From: Geobacter sp. AOG1
GTDB taxonomy: Bacteria; Desulfobacterota; Desulfuromonadia; Geobacterales; Geobacteraceae
Length of the DNA: 64,000 nucleotides
Assembly: GCF_019972315.1 (NCBI RefSeq)
Contig: NZ_BLIZ01000001.1
Location: forward strand, 756,513-820,512
Direction: 5' to 3'
Position numbers and translations under genes: made by a program. Below the pieces are notes generated by a model. That model saw nothing but the letters and a program-made list of their open reading frames with translations, was not told where the DNA came from and did not search any database. Below are positions 17,701 through 25,746 of the stretch, piece after piece; positions within the stretch are counted from its first letter, which is position 1; every line of letters begins with the position of its first letter.

Positions 17701-17756
17701 TGTCTTACGTGAGATGAAATTACACAGTGGTGAAAGATCATGTCATCTCTGTTCAT
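14727..17756 (-). CDS. Helicase IV-like UvrD/Rep helicase with a PLD-derived membrane leader
   Basis: 1009-aa SF1 helicase. Walker A AGAGTGKT (247-254), DEFQD (Walker B region, LVDEFQDISSSRARL), VGDDWQSIYRFTGSD, TVHAAKGKEADFVV and FYVALTRARHRVYLA motifs are present. An insert with YKPDFFLPDNGVYIEHF (D439, E450) resembles the nuclease-like segment of helicase IV. The C-terminus has three zinc fingers (CPNC, CPQC, CPKC with partners), topoisomerase type. Unusual is the N-terminus: residues 20-80 are a homologue of the signal peptide and start of the PLD nuclease at 13983-14555, followed by a second membrane helix (94-118) and RNRARRGFG. This predicts a helicase anchored by two helices with a short periplasmic loop. 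The helicase body looks G+C-richer than its surroundings, suggesting fusion of an imported gene to a copied leader. Confidence 0.9.
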   Translation of the reverse strand: MNRDDMIFHHCVISSHVRHPCLVLWITLSLYICPPMLLADQFPPTGTMPAYFYSNGGNAGSFIKKLDVAIPENLKQIFSPTSILVEIDRMGGRSILLPIAVMLTSSAAMSVIAIAWSLYRNRARRGFGPEMEALKMTSERIDNFLATNSYARDSHRQILVDMAGKALSATRTARWRFLSSLAEKQLTSKVERFFVDSKSLVANANKLFVESELLTFSEFFDTVESKPLTPAQRRSCVVSEDNNLVLAGAGTGKTSTMIGRAGYLLASKRARPDQLLMLAYAKKAAEEMQERQNSRLQPWLSSGVPTIKTFHALGLEIIGAVEGRRPDLTPMAEDKKRFGKFIDSEITKHCDEPEYRAMLVRYYGSERFPYRNPFDFDSMQDYYNYVRANELRTLKGEVVKSFEECVIANFLSANSINYEYEHPYEIDTSGPDFRQYKPDFFLPDNGVYIEHFALDREGQPPFHFDQRKYLEGIKWKRALHLKHGTKLVETYSYLKREGLLESVLAESLLTAGIELHPKSDEELLLELRQSSEITDFAELMSGFVDIFKQSGHDLDSVRKAALKHIDATRLLLLLDLFSPILKAYEDELAKCRQIDFADMIRRAIAHVESNSFESPYSHILVDEFQDISSSRARLISSLVKQQSESVLFVVGDDWQSIYRFTGSDISYTRDFQKKFGATAITPLDTTFRFNDQIGDVASKFVLKNPAQIVKSIQSIAKTPHPAISLIRSVSTEVGLNMALDAIDKRMSHGLEHNPTVLVLGRYNFVVDEWSTPAEKRRIRTLYPSLDIKFMTVHAAKGKEADFVVVLGLGRGKHGFPSEKPTDSVLDFLLPEQESFSLAEERRLFYVALTRARHRVYLAYNPMETSTFVLELLNEENGYPICTDEFDSELTCEGIANVPCPNCGTGSLIPKEGAYGAFVACNNFPYCKYKEHPCPQCGGLMRRRGGSRVCTKRACSTEIPICPKCGGEMVERSGPSGRFFGCINYRRDADFFCTHTINISSHAGRRRLTS

Positions 17757-17785
17757 GTGGCAGGATGGCTATGTATACCAAAAAT
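17580..17785 (-). repeat. Duplicate of the PLD gene 5' region (paralogous leader)
   Basis: Matches 14401-14605. For example a 37-bp segment starting TTGGAGGGCAAATATAGAG differs by one base between the copies, and GAGATGAAATTACACAGT and GCAGGATG also match. The copy covers the leader, signal peptide and first mature residues of the PLD nuclease, here in frame with the helicase. Confidence 0.85.
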
Positions 17786-17951
17786 AATTAATCTTTGCCA
17801 TTGGTTTCATATGTAGTCCCAACTGAAGGCATTTGTACTGTGCTACGTGATAACGATAGGTCAAAGTCATCCACCAATCTTCATCTGTTGGTACGAGTAA
17901 ATTGAAGGGGTGGGGTTCCGGTTAGCTACAACTTAACTTTCAAATCTCTAA

Positions 17952-18020
17952 ACTCTACCTGACAGTAACTTGTAAAATTGAAATTGCCACTGGAATCATA
18001 TTTTCTGCTATTCTGCTCGT
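17952..18020. repeat. Dispersed repeat copy A
   Basis: About 70 bp similar to 38475-38542: both start ACTCTACCTG, share AACTT(G/A)TAAAA, GAAAT and GGAATCATA and end CTGCT. The two copies flank the restriction operon plus the replication-type module. Seen directly by alignment by eye. Confidence 0.5.
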
Positions 18021-18165
18021 AGGACTGTTATTAGACATGAATTACAGCATATATTCATGTGATTCTAGTATGTTATTATCTGAAATCAAACATCATAATC
18101 CACAGTATTCTAGCTATATTACTGTATCAAGATGGAGAGTGATTTAATACAATATGAAAACACAG

Positions 18166-18189
18166 AGGCCCTGAACATGACAGGGCCTT
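18166..18189 (-). terminator. Terminator-like hairpin beyond the restriction operon
   Basis: AGGCCCTG (18166-18173) pairs with CAGGGCCT (18181-18188) around a 7-nt loop. It lies about 390 bp past the res stop and is the first strong hairpin downstream of the operon; T-rich sequence follows on both strands, clearer on the plus strand. Confidence 0.45.
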
Positions 18190-18573
18190 TATAATTATAT
18201 GTCGTACTGAGTGCTAATATCAGATATAGATTATATATAGTAATAATTGTTGGTACAATTATATGATCAGCTAATATCATATATTAGTTAGTGTATCCAA
18301 TGAAGCTAATGAAGCTATTTAATTAAAATAAATATTTATTATAAATGAGTTTTGTATTGAACTATTGGATTGAATTATTACTTATAAATTGAATACAACG
18401 AATTAACGGGGCATACCTTGAGTATGCCTGATAGTACTGAGTATTAAATGTGACATGTAATTGAGAAATAGAACTATTTGACCATACAAAATCGAATTGA
18501 ATTAATTTAGACAAAACAGATTCATCAGGTTCATCAGCTACATCACCTTAGAATCCTCCCATATGCGATATAA

Positions 18574-21276
18574 TCAATCCACATACTCCCGTTTACCCGC
18601 TAAATAGCCAAAACTCATATTCGGAAGTACCTCGCTATGGGGAATCAACAGGTACTTCCAAGACTTTCCCCCATTCTCTAGGTTGTGATTTGATGCGTGT
18701 TTGCAGTACTGGACCGCCGCCTTAGCCTTTTCCTGGACATCAGCATCTTTCATCTGATTATCTGCTTTGATCTCGGTTAGATAGACATGTTCGGCGGTCT
18801 CAACTACAAAATCAGGCTCATACGTGCGTGCATTGTGATCCCAGTAAATTTTGAACTGCTTGGGTGCCGGTCGGAGCCACTTGATAACACCCTTGTCATT
18901 TTCTAGGATAACAGCAAAATCCTTCTCCCCTTTTGCATCGAACTTGTACAGGGTATGACATGCCTTTTTGAACCCGGAAAAGATCTTCTGCGGAATTGCG
19001 CTGGTAGGGGTGATGGTATCGGTAAAGTGATGGATGTTGTCCTTCTGGATTTTGGTGAGATTGTGCCCCTCGATCTGGGTGAATGGCTTGACAATCGGTT
19101 CTTCATAGGACTTGGTTAAACAGTAAAAGTGCGGCCTCATCTGGGAGTAAATGAAGGTAGCAATTTCCCGCTTGTGGTACTTAACAACATTGATGAACGC
19201 TTCATCATCCAGATAGCTCTTCAGTTTGGCTATGGCCTGCCCCACAAGTTTCTGGAGCAGTTCCGACTGGCTATCATAGTCGATCTCTGAAAAATTGATT
19301 AGCTCGTTCAATATCAAATTTTCCGGTTTATCAGCATTGATACCATACTTGCCGATCAGGGTTGCCTGGGCATTTTCCTTTCGGTTCAGATACTGAATCA
19401 AAATTTCTTCAGCAACAGGCGGATAATTCAGGTTCTTCGTATCCAGGTCAAAATCATGAAAACCGGACTCCACTTCATCAGTCGGTTGAATGACGATACG
19501 GGGGATTTCAATCGTATTCTGGATAAACTCATCCACCGTTGACTGGTAGACTTCCTCAATCTCGGTGAGAATATCCCCGTCGTAAAGGCTCGGCTGCGGA
19601 GAAGAAAGAAGCTGCTCCTTCACCTTTGCAACCACAATATCCTTGATCTCCTTATTACTCAGCTCCGATACGTTCTTTACCTTATTGTTGACCTGGGGAA
19701 TGGTTGCATAAATTGTCTTCCTGATTTCCAGGGTAACTGTAGCCTTCGCCTTTTCCTTCGATTCAGGCATGGCTTCAATCTTCTGTTTCTCGGCCTCTAC
19801 CTTCTCTTCAAAGGCTGACTTGGCAACGACAACCTCTTTGATTCCCTCAAAGGTAGCAGGGTCAATCTCGATGATGTTTTTCTGTTTGATGATGGAACCG
19901 GGCTTGTTGGCTTCTTCGATGATCCTCTGAAAATTATCGTGGGCGATGATGGTCAGTTTATCAACCTTGTCATGACCGGTACGCTTGCCGTAGGGGAGTC
20001 GTAGCCCTCGGCCTATGGTCTGTTCGGTTAAGGTTTCGGATGCCGATGTCCTCAACGGAATAATGGTGTAAAGGTTGGTAACGTCCCACCCCTCTTTAAG
20101 CATATTGACGTGAATAACGATTTCAATCTTATTATCCGAGTCTTCCAAGGTCAGAAGTTGCTGAATGTTCTCTTCCTTCTCTTCTCCCCGCTGATTTGAA
20201 TGTATCTCCATTACCTTGCCGCTGTAGCGTCCCTCAAAGAAGGCGGTTGACTGGATCAACGATTTAACCTTTGATGCGTGGTCAGTATCCCTCGTCACTA
20301 CCAGGACAAACGGTTTTACCAGTCGGCATTTCTCATCACGGGCGTATATTTCAAGGGCCACCTTGGTATCCTCGTGGATACGGATACCATCCTCCAGCTT
20401 GATCCTGTCCAGCTCTTCCTGGGTGTAGCGTGACGGGTCAAAATCCTTCCGAGTGGCAACGGCAGGTTCTTTAACAAAACCATCTTCCATCGCCACTCCC
20501 AGACCATACTGATAGACCACGTTCTTGAATAGTTTCGTTCCGCCGGTTTCTGTCTTGGGCGTTGCGGTCAGTTCGATCCCCAGAACCGGATTAAGCTCAT
20601 TGATAACCTGCATTCCCCGTTCGGCGCGGTAATGATGGGATTCATCCATCAGAATAACCAGGTCATCGAGACCGGCAAGATGATCGAAATAGGATTGGCC
20701 GATATATTCAGAAAGCCGCTTGATGCGGGGTAGTTTCCCCCCTTTGGTCTCGGCGTTGATCTTGGAGATATTGAAGACGTTGATATTGATAGACTCGTCA
20801 AAGAGCGGCAGCGTTCCCTTGCTGGTGTAGTTGTCGCCGGTAATAATCCCCGGTGGGCGGTGTACAAAGTCGCCAATGCCGGGAAAGACATACTTGGGGC
20901 TGCGTGGATTGGAAAAATCCTCGATCAGCTTGTTATAGATGGTCAGGTTCGGTGCCAGAACAAAGAAGTTCTTGATCCCTTTTGCCTGATTCAGCCAAGC
21001 AATGAAGGCTCCCATCAGGCGAGTTTTCCCTACGCCTGTTGCCAGAGCAAAGCAAACACAAGGAAAGTTTCTCTCAAAGTCGGTGAATACCCGTGCTGAA
21101 TCGTTCTCAGCGGCAAGTCCACCGGTGAACTGCAAAACCTTTTCCTGCTCGGTGGCAAGGTCAGCATCTTTCTTGAGTGGCAGGATGTCAGCTATTCCTG
21201 CCAGTATCTCAAGACTCTCGGTCTGGGGATGGCGCAAGCTCAGGCGGTTTTTGATGTAGGCGGCGTGTTTGTCCAT
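18574..21276 (-). CDS. res: Type III restriction enzyme, Res subunit
   Basis: 900-aa SF2 helicase-nuclease. ATGVGKTR (residues 79-86, Walker A), MDESHH (210-215, Walker B), ELTATPKTE (motif III) and TIGRGLRLPYG (motif VI) are visible. The C-terminal nuclease has PDFVVETAEHVYLTEIKA, the PD-(D/E)xK motif near residue 840. Type III Res with Mod recognises asymmetric sites and cuts about 25 bp away after ATP-driven communication. The ATG directly follows the mod stop (TAA-ATG), so they are coupled. This is the last gene of a seven-gene operon. Length is near the usual 900-1000 aa with no visible damage. Confidence 0.96.
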   Translation of the reverse strand: MDKHAAYIKNRLSLRHPQTESLEILAGIADILPLKKDADLATEQEKVLQFTGGLAAENDSARVFTDFERNFPCVCFALATGVGKTRLMGAFIAWLNQAKGIKNFFVLAPNLTIYNKLIEDFSNPRSPKYVFPGIGDFVHRPPGIITGDNYTSKGTLPLFDESININVFNISKINAETKGGKLPRIKRLSEYIGQSYFDHLAGLDDLVILMDESHHYRAERGMQVINELNPVLGIELTATPKTETGGTKLFKNVVYQYGLGVAMEDGFVKEPAVATRKDFDPSRYTQEELDRIKLEDGIRIHEDTKVALEIYARDEKCRLVKPFVLVVTRDTDHASKVKSLIQSTAFFEGRYSGKVMEIHSNQRGEEKEENIQQLLTLEDSDNKIEIVIHVNMLKEGWDVTNLYTIIPLRTSASETLTEQTIGRGLRLPYGKRTGHDKVDKLTIIAHDNFQRIIEEANKPGSIIKQKNIIEIDPATFEGIKEVVVAKSAFEEKVEAEKQKIEAMPESKEKAKATVTLEIRKTIYATIPQVNNKVKNVSELSNKEIKDIVVAKVKEQLLSSPQPSLYDGDILTEIEEVYQSTVDEFIQNTIEIPRIVIQPTDEVESGFHDFDLDTKNLNYPPVAEEILIQYLNRKENAQATLIGKYGINADKPENLILNELINFSEIDYDSQSELLQKLVGQAIAKLKSYLDDEAFINVVKYHKREIATFIYSQMRPHFYCLTKSYEEPIVKPFTQIEGHNLTKIQKDNIHHFTDTITPTSAIPQKIFSGFKKACHTLYKFDAKGEKDFAVILENDKGVIKWLRPAPKQFKIYWDHNARTYEPDFVVETAEHVYLTEIKADNQMKDADVQEKAKAAVQYCKHASNHNLENGGKSWKYLLIPHSEVLPNMSFGYLAGKREYVD

Positions 21277-22950
21277 TTATTCCCCCATCCCGGCAAAGAT
21301 ATTCATCTGTCCTGCCTTTTCCGCCTTTGAAGCCATTTCTTCTTTCTTTTCCTCAACCGGTGGGCCGGATGGAACAAACTCAGGATCATCTGGGTTGCGG
21401 GGCATATCAACGATGTTCAGGCTATAATCGTCTCTGTCAAACTCGCACTTACCTAACAGCATAGAAGGGATTTTCTTAACGGTGATGTTGTTATATTTAC
21501 CGTCAGCCCCTTCAAAGTGGGACTTGCAGCAGATCAGCAGACTCTCGTCCGGCTGCATCTCTTCGTGGATTCTGTCCAGGTGTTCCGGGGTCAAGTGAAC
21601 GGTAGTAGTGAAGATGTAATCTTTTTCCGATGACTGCCCCTGCTTCCAGTAGTAGACCTCATCCGGGGAGTAGCAGAAATTCTCATGTTTCGCCATGGCA
21701 GCGGCCAACATGGTCTGGTTGTACTCCTCGTTGATTATCCACTGGTCATAACAGTCTTTCTTCAGTAGACTTGGGGCCATGTAGTAATACTTGAATCCTC
21801 CGCCACCCTGCCAATTTACCACCTTGGAGATGCCCCCTTGGTCGGTACCGTCACAGACCTTTTGCAGTCGTGGTTGAATGTGAGTATGGCAATGTTCGCC
21901 CAACTCTACCATTATCCATTTGCGCCCCATCTTATGAGCAACTGCACCCGTGGTGCCGGAACCGGAGAAGGAGTCGAGAATGAGGTCTCCGGGGTTCGTC
22001 GTAATTTCTACTATCCTCTTTATTAATCTTTCTGGCTTAGGCGTCGTAAATACGTCCTCTGAGTTGAATGCCAAAGTTTCTTTTTTTGCCTCTTGCGTAT
22101 GTCCAACTTCGTCGTGTCCCCAAACAGTTTGAGGAACTACACCGTCTCTAACCTCACTGAGAAATCTTTTAAACCGTGGCTGGTTATTCCCTTTTGCACC
22201 CCACCATATGCGGTTTTCTGAGTCCAACTCTAAAAATTTCTCTTTTGAAATTGTCCAGTATCTACCTGGAGGGGGGCCAGGAATCTCTTTCCCAGATGGG
22301 GTTGTTACTGGATATTGCCCAAGGGAATAAAAGTTCCTAGCGGACAGGTCACTTGAAGTCCAGAGACCTCGTGAATCATTGTCGGGATTTTTGTAAGTTG
22401 AATCTGCTTTCTCTGTCCTAGGAAGGAGATTTCTTTTCCACAAGTTTTTCAACTTCGCATAGACGAGAATATGATCGTGCGAGTCTGATAGGTGAATAGC
22501 TGTGCTATTTGGTGAAAAGCGTTTTTGCCAAATTACGTTCGATACAAAATTACTCCGCCCGAATATCTCATCGCAAAGAACTTTTAAGTAGTGAGATTCA
22601 TTGTCATCAATCGTAATCCATATCGAACCATCATCCGCCAACAGTCGCCTGAGAATTTCCAGACGATCCCGCATCATGGTCAACCAAAGTGAATGCTCAA
22701 GACCATCATCATAATGGGTAAAAGCACTGCCAGTATTGTACGGCGGGTCAATGAAAATACACTTTATCCTCCCGGTAAATTCCTGTTCCAGTGCTTTCAG
22801 CGCCAGCAGGTTATCCCCGAAAATCAGCATATTCTCCGTATTCCGGTCGCCGTAGGATTTATCAGGGTCTTCAATCAGAATCCTAGGCTCCAGTTTTGGC
22901 TGAATATCCTTTCCGATCCAGGTTAGTTCAAGTTTTTGGTTCAGGCTCAT
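21277..22950 (-). CDS. mod: Type III DNA adenine methyltransferase, Mod subunit
   Basis: 557-aa beta-class N6-adenine methyltransferase. Catalytic DPPY at 68-71 (CIFIDPPYNTGSAFTHYDDG) comes before the SAM-binding motif ILDSFSGSGTTGAVAHKM (about 318-335), the permuted order typical of type III Mod. Between them lies a variable region that would hold the target recognition domain. Mod also provides DNA recognition for Res. Spacing is 6 bp after the Hsp70-like gene and 0 bp before res. It is the only methyltransferase of the operon, so it presumably protects the host for the entire set of nucleases. Confidence 0.96.
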   Translation of the reverse strand: MSLNQKLELTWIGKDIQPKLEPRILIEDPDKSYGDRNTENMLIFGDNLLALKALEQEFTGRIKCIFIDPPYNTGSAFTHYDDGLEHSLWLTMMRDRLEILRRLLADDGSIWITIDDNESHYLKVLCDEIFGRSNFVSNVIWQKRFSPNSTAIHLSDSHDHILVYAKLKNLWKRNLLPRTEKADSTYKNPDNDSRGLWTSSDLSARNFYSLGQYPVTTPSGKEIPGPPPGRYWTISKEKFLELDSENRIWWGAKGNNQPRFKRFLSEVRDGVVPQTVWGHDEVGHTQEAKKETLAFNSEDVFTTPKPERLIKRIVEITTNPGDLILDSFSGSGTTGAVAHKMGRKWIMVELGEHCHTHIQPRLQKVCDGTDQGGISKVVNWQGGGGFKYYYMAPSLLKKDCYDQWIINEEYNQTMLAAAMAKHENFCYSPDEVYYWKQGQSSEKDYIFTTTVHLTPEHLDRIHEEMQPDESLLICCKSHFEGADGKYNNITVKKIPSMLLGKCEFDRDDYSLNIVDMPRNPDDPEFVPSGPPVEEKKEEMASKAEKAGQMNIFAGMGE

Positions 22951-22956
22951 AACACC

Positions 22957-25689
22957 TCAATTTACGCTATAATCATTTCTGAATTTAAGATCAATTGCAT
23001 AGGCTGGCATTGCTTTTGACTTTCCGTTTGTTATCTCTTCAATTTGACTTGATATTTCTTCATAATCAACTTCAATTGATACATCATCATCAACAGCTTT
23101 GTAACTGACTTTTCCCTTTTCATATTTATCGAAAACATAGCACTTTATGCTGCCTACTCTATCTGAACACTCTTCAAAAAAGTAAAACGGCAACATGGAA
23201 ATACACTTTCCAGTTTTTATATCTACAAGTAAAGGTTCATTGATAGGGAAAGAGTGTTCCCCTGCATAATCTAACGATTCAACAAAAGGCTGGCTATCTG
23301 AGGCTTTTCTGAATAATCCGGTATATTTGTTCTTGCTGAACTTAATATTTTTAATATGTTCGAGGTATCCGAATACTTTCCCCTGCATAGCCAGATTGCA
23401 GATATTTGCAAATGCCTTCAGTGTTTCGTGGACATCGATTTTTTCAGCAGATAATTTATCATGCTTGTGTTGATTCAAATCAAAAATAGCTTTATTTAGG
23501 GCATCAAGGTAATCACCGGAAATTTTATTGTATTCACCTGCGAATCCAGAACTCCCTTTTACCACCCTCATGCCTTTGCAGATAATGTCCTTCAATGGTC
23601 CCATTGAACGCAAAAAATCTTTAAAAAGGCCGCCTAGTTCACCTTTGGATAACAATTCACTTGCGATTGTATATGCAGCAAATGCAAGCATCCCCTCAAG
23701 TGCTGCTCTGGCATCCTTAATTGACTGGTCTTGATTCTCAAATCTCAAATATTTTCTGAGCGGGTATGAAATAGGGTATGGTAGTTTTGAAACCAGTTCC
23801 TTAAGTTCTAGCCACTGACTGTCATTATTCCTAACCTCGAGAGCATGTATTTGTTCATTACTCAAATAGCATATCGAGGAGTTACTGGTGCCAAAATCAA
23901 ATCCAATATATTTACTAACTGATTCTGACGACTTAACGCCATCAGTTGTCATGTCCAGCACAAAAGGCTTACCATCGACAGAAATTCCTTGAACTCCAGC
24001 GTCAATATTTTCAACCTTGTATATAAATCGTGGTATTGCGGTACCGTCTTCCTTTACCGTTAATTCAACCCTAAGTTTACTATCGAAACTTATATTGGTT
24101 GGAGAATGTACGGTGTTGTCAACATTGTACAGGCTATCTGTGTCAAAACCTTCATTTCTATTTACAGTGTCGCAAGGGCGGGTAAAAAAATATTTCAGAT
24201 GATGTTTAGGTGGGTGATTTAATCTAAACTTCCACTGCAAAGGTTCGTTGATGAAATTAGATAAAGCTTGTGCTGAGGGTATTAGGTCGCCAAGTTTTGT
24301 GCCGTCCATATCTATTTTATTGCCGACGGATTGATAAGTTCTTTCTTCGATGCCTTTATCATCAGGATTCAAAAATAACCTTACTGGATTATACGTTACA
24401 GAAACAAACTCACTTTCCGGGTTATAGTAACGACGAGCACATTCTATGGCCAACCCTTTAGCCACAATATCTTGAAAAGACTCAGAAAGTGGGATTGGCC
24501 GAGCATGCCCCAAATCCGCTTCAAAATCAGTAGACAATAATTTGTCAAGCCATCGAATATTGGAAGATCCTCCCGATATAAGTGTGACGGTTATCCCTCT
24601 GTCCTTCAATTGCTCTTTTGCCCTTTTGATAGCATTTCTAATTGTTTTCTTTAGATGCTGTTCCCATATGTTTTCTTTGAACAGCTTTCTCAACTCATGT
24701 CCACGTAGAGAATTTTCCTCCCAAGCAGTGTCTATCTTAAACGGGTTCTTGGGCATACTCACTTGAACACTTTCATAGCAATCAATAGTTAAATCCCAAT
24801 TTCTTATTTTATTGCAAAGTTCAAGCTTCGGATTCTCAACTGAATTGATGAGCCTTCTAAGATTGCTGATGAATGCCTGTTTCTCAGACGAAAGGGATAA
24901 ATAATCGGTTTGCCCCTTCTTTACTTTTCTAAAAGTATCCAAAAAGGTAGTAGCCATGTTTTTGGCTTGACCGTCAAGATTTCTTAAAGTCAGGTATATA
25001 GCTATTTGTTCATTTACGAAAAACCCGCCAATTGGCTCCGAAGAAGCGGCGAGCGGCTTAGAATGCTTTCCTGATAAGCTTATATCGCCCAAAACCGTTG
25101 ATTCGATGACTGACACGTCAAAAGTGCCGCCACCAAAATCTATTATAAGGGCTATGTTTTTAGTATTATCTTTTAGTTGAGGGATTCTAAGTCCATATCT
25201 GTAGTATTGATATACGGCAAACGGTTCAGGTAAAAATTCAACTGAATCGTAATGAACCAGTATACGCCTTATGTTGTCCCTGTAATTTTTTATCCAGTTA
25301 CTGCCCCTGTCTTCAATCTGGAACGCTAACGGCTCAGCTACAATTATTTTAAGCCCTTTTTTATCATGTTTAGGTATTAACCCCTGACCTTCAACTTTTG
25401 AGAGTACTGCATCGAAAAAATCTTTAGAAAGCTGAAAAGCACTTTTGGGATTCCCATCTGCACTATCAAAATACTCAATCCTGTCTTTAGTTGCTCCCGC
25501 GACATATTCACCAAGCTCGACCTTGAAATTATGATTGATAATTTCATTGTCCTTCATTGACTTAATTGCTTTATAACCTATTTGTAGACCACCTTTAGCA
25601 TAATGTAATGCTGTAGGGATACATGTATGCCCATCAATTTTAGTAAGGTCAGTGCCTTCAATAAAAAAAGACTTATCTCTATTTTCCAT
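22957..25689 (-). CDS. Hsp70/actin-fold ATPase with permuted motif order
   Basis: 910-aa protein with Hsp70-type nucleotide-binding motifs in an unusual order. Residues 152-166 (FLPEPFAVYQYYRYG) match the connect-1 segment, 181-193 (LIIDFGGGTFDVS) the phosphate-2 loop, 368-380 (VTLISGGSSNIRW) the adenosine loop. The phosphate-1 loop, which opens canonical Hsp70 proteins, is instead near residue 595-605 (IGFDFGTSNSS). The N-terminus (FFIEGTDLTKIDGHTCIPTA) resembles what follows phosphate-1 in DnaK. The last 300 residues are unfamiliar, with no DnaK substrate domain. It lies between DUF2130 and mod in the operon, with 57- and 6-bp gaps, so it is part of the restriction system. Partner or substrate unknown; a switch or remodelling ATPase is inferred. 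Confidence 0.85.
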   Translation of the reverse strand: MENRDKSFFIEGTDLTKIDGHTCIPTALHYAKGGLQIGYKAIKSMKDNEIINHNFKVELGEYVAGATKDRIEYFDSADGNPKSAFQLSKDFFDAVLSKVEGQGLIPKHDKKGLKIIVAEPLAFQIEDRGSNWIKNYRDNIRRILVHYDSVEFLPEPFAVYQYYRYGLRIPQLKDNTKNIALIIDFGGGTFDVSVIESTVLGDISLSGKHSKPLAASSEPIGGFFVNEQIAIYLTLRNLDGQAKNMATTFLDTFRKVKKGQTDYLSLSSEKQAFISNLRRLINSVENPKLELCNKIRNWDLTIDCYESVQVSMPKNPFKIDTAWEENSLRGHELRKLFKENIWEQHLKKTIRNAIKRAKEQLKDRGITVTLISGGSSNIRWLDKLLSTDFEADLGHARPIPLSESFQDIVAKGLAIECARRYYNPESEFVSVTYNPVRLFLNPDDKGIEERTYQSVGNKIDMDGTKLGDLIPSAQALSNFINEPLQWKFRLNHPPKHHLKYFFTRPCDTVNRNEGFDTDSLYNVDNTVHSPTNISFDSKLRVELTVKEDGTAIPRFIYKVENIDAGVQGISVDGKPFVLDMTTDGVKSSESVSKYIGFDFGTSNSSICYLSNEQIHALEVRNNDSQWLELKELVSKLPYPISYPLRKYLRFENQDQSIKDARAALEGMLAFAAYTIASELLSKGELGGLFKDFLRSMGPLKDIICKGMRVVKGSSGFAGEYNKISGDYLDALNKAIFDLNQHKHDKLSAEKIDVHETLKAFANICNLAMQGKVFGYLEHIKNIKFSKNKYTGLFRKASDSQPFVESLDYAGEHSFPINEPLLVDIKTGKCISMLPFYFFEECSDRVGSIKCYVFDKYEKGKVSYKAVDDDVSIEVDYEEISSQIEEITNGKSKAMPAYAIDLKFRNDYSVN

Positions 25690-25746
25690 TTCTTATCTCC
25701 TGGAAAGGATAATATCATTTAAATATAAATTTTTTAACCGGGAGCA

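Larger units (their letters stand above)
17757..18573. other. A+T-rich gene-free stretch
   Basis: 817 bp between the helicase gene and the end of the restriction operon. No convincing gene on either strand. It holds two hairpins (18066-18089 region below, and GGCATAC/GTATGCC near 18414-18430) and one copy of a dispersed 70-bp repeat (17952-18020). Confidence 0.6.
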
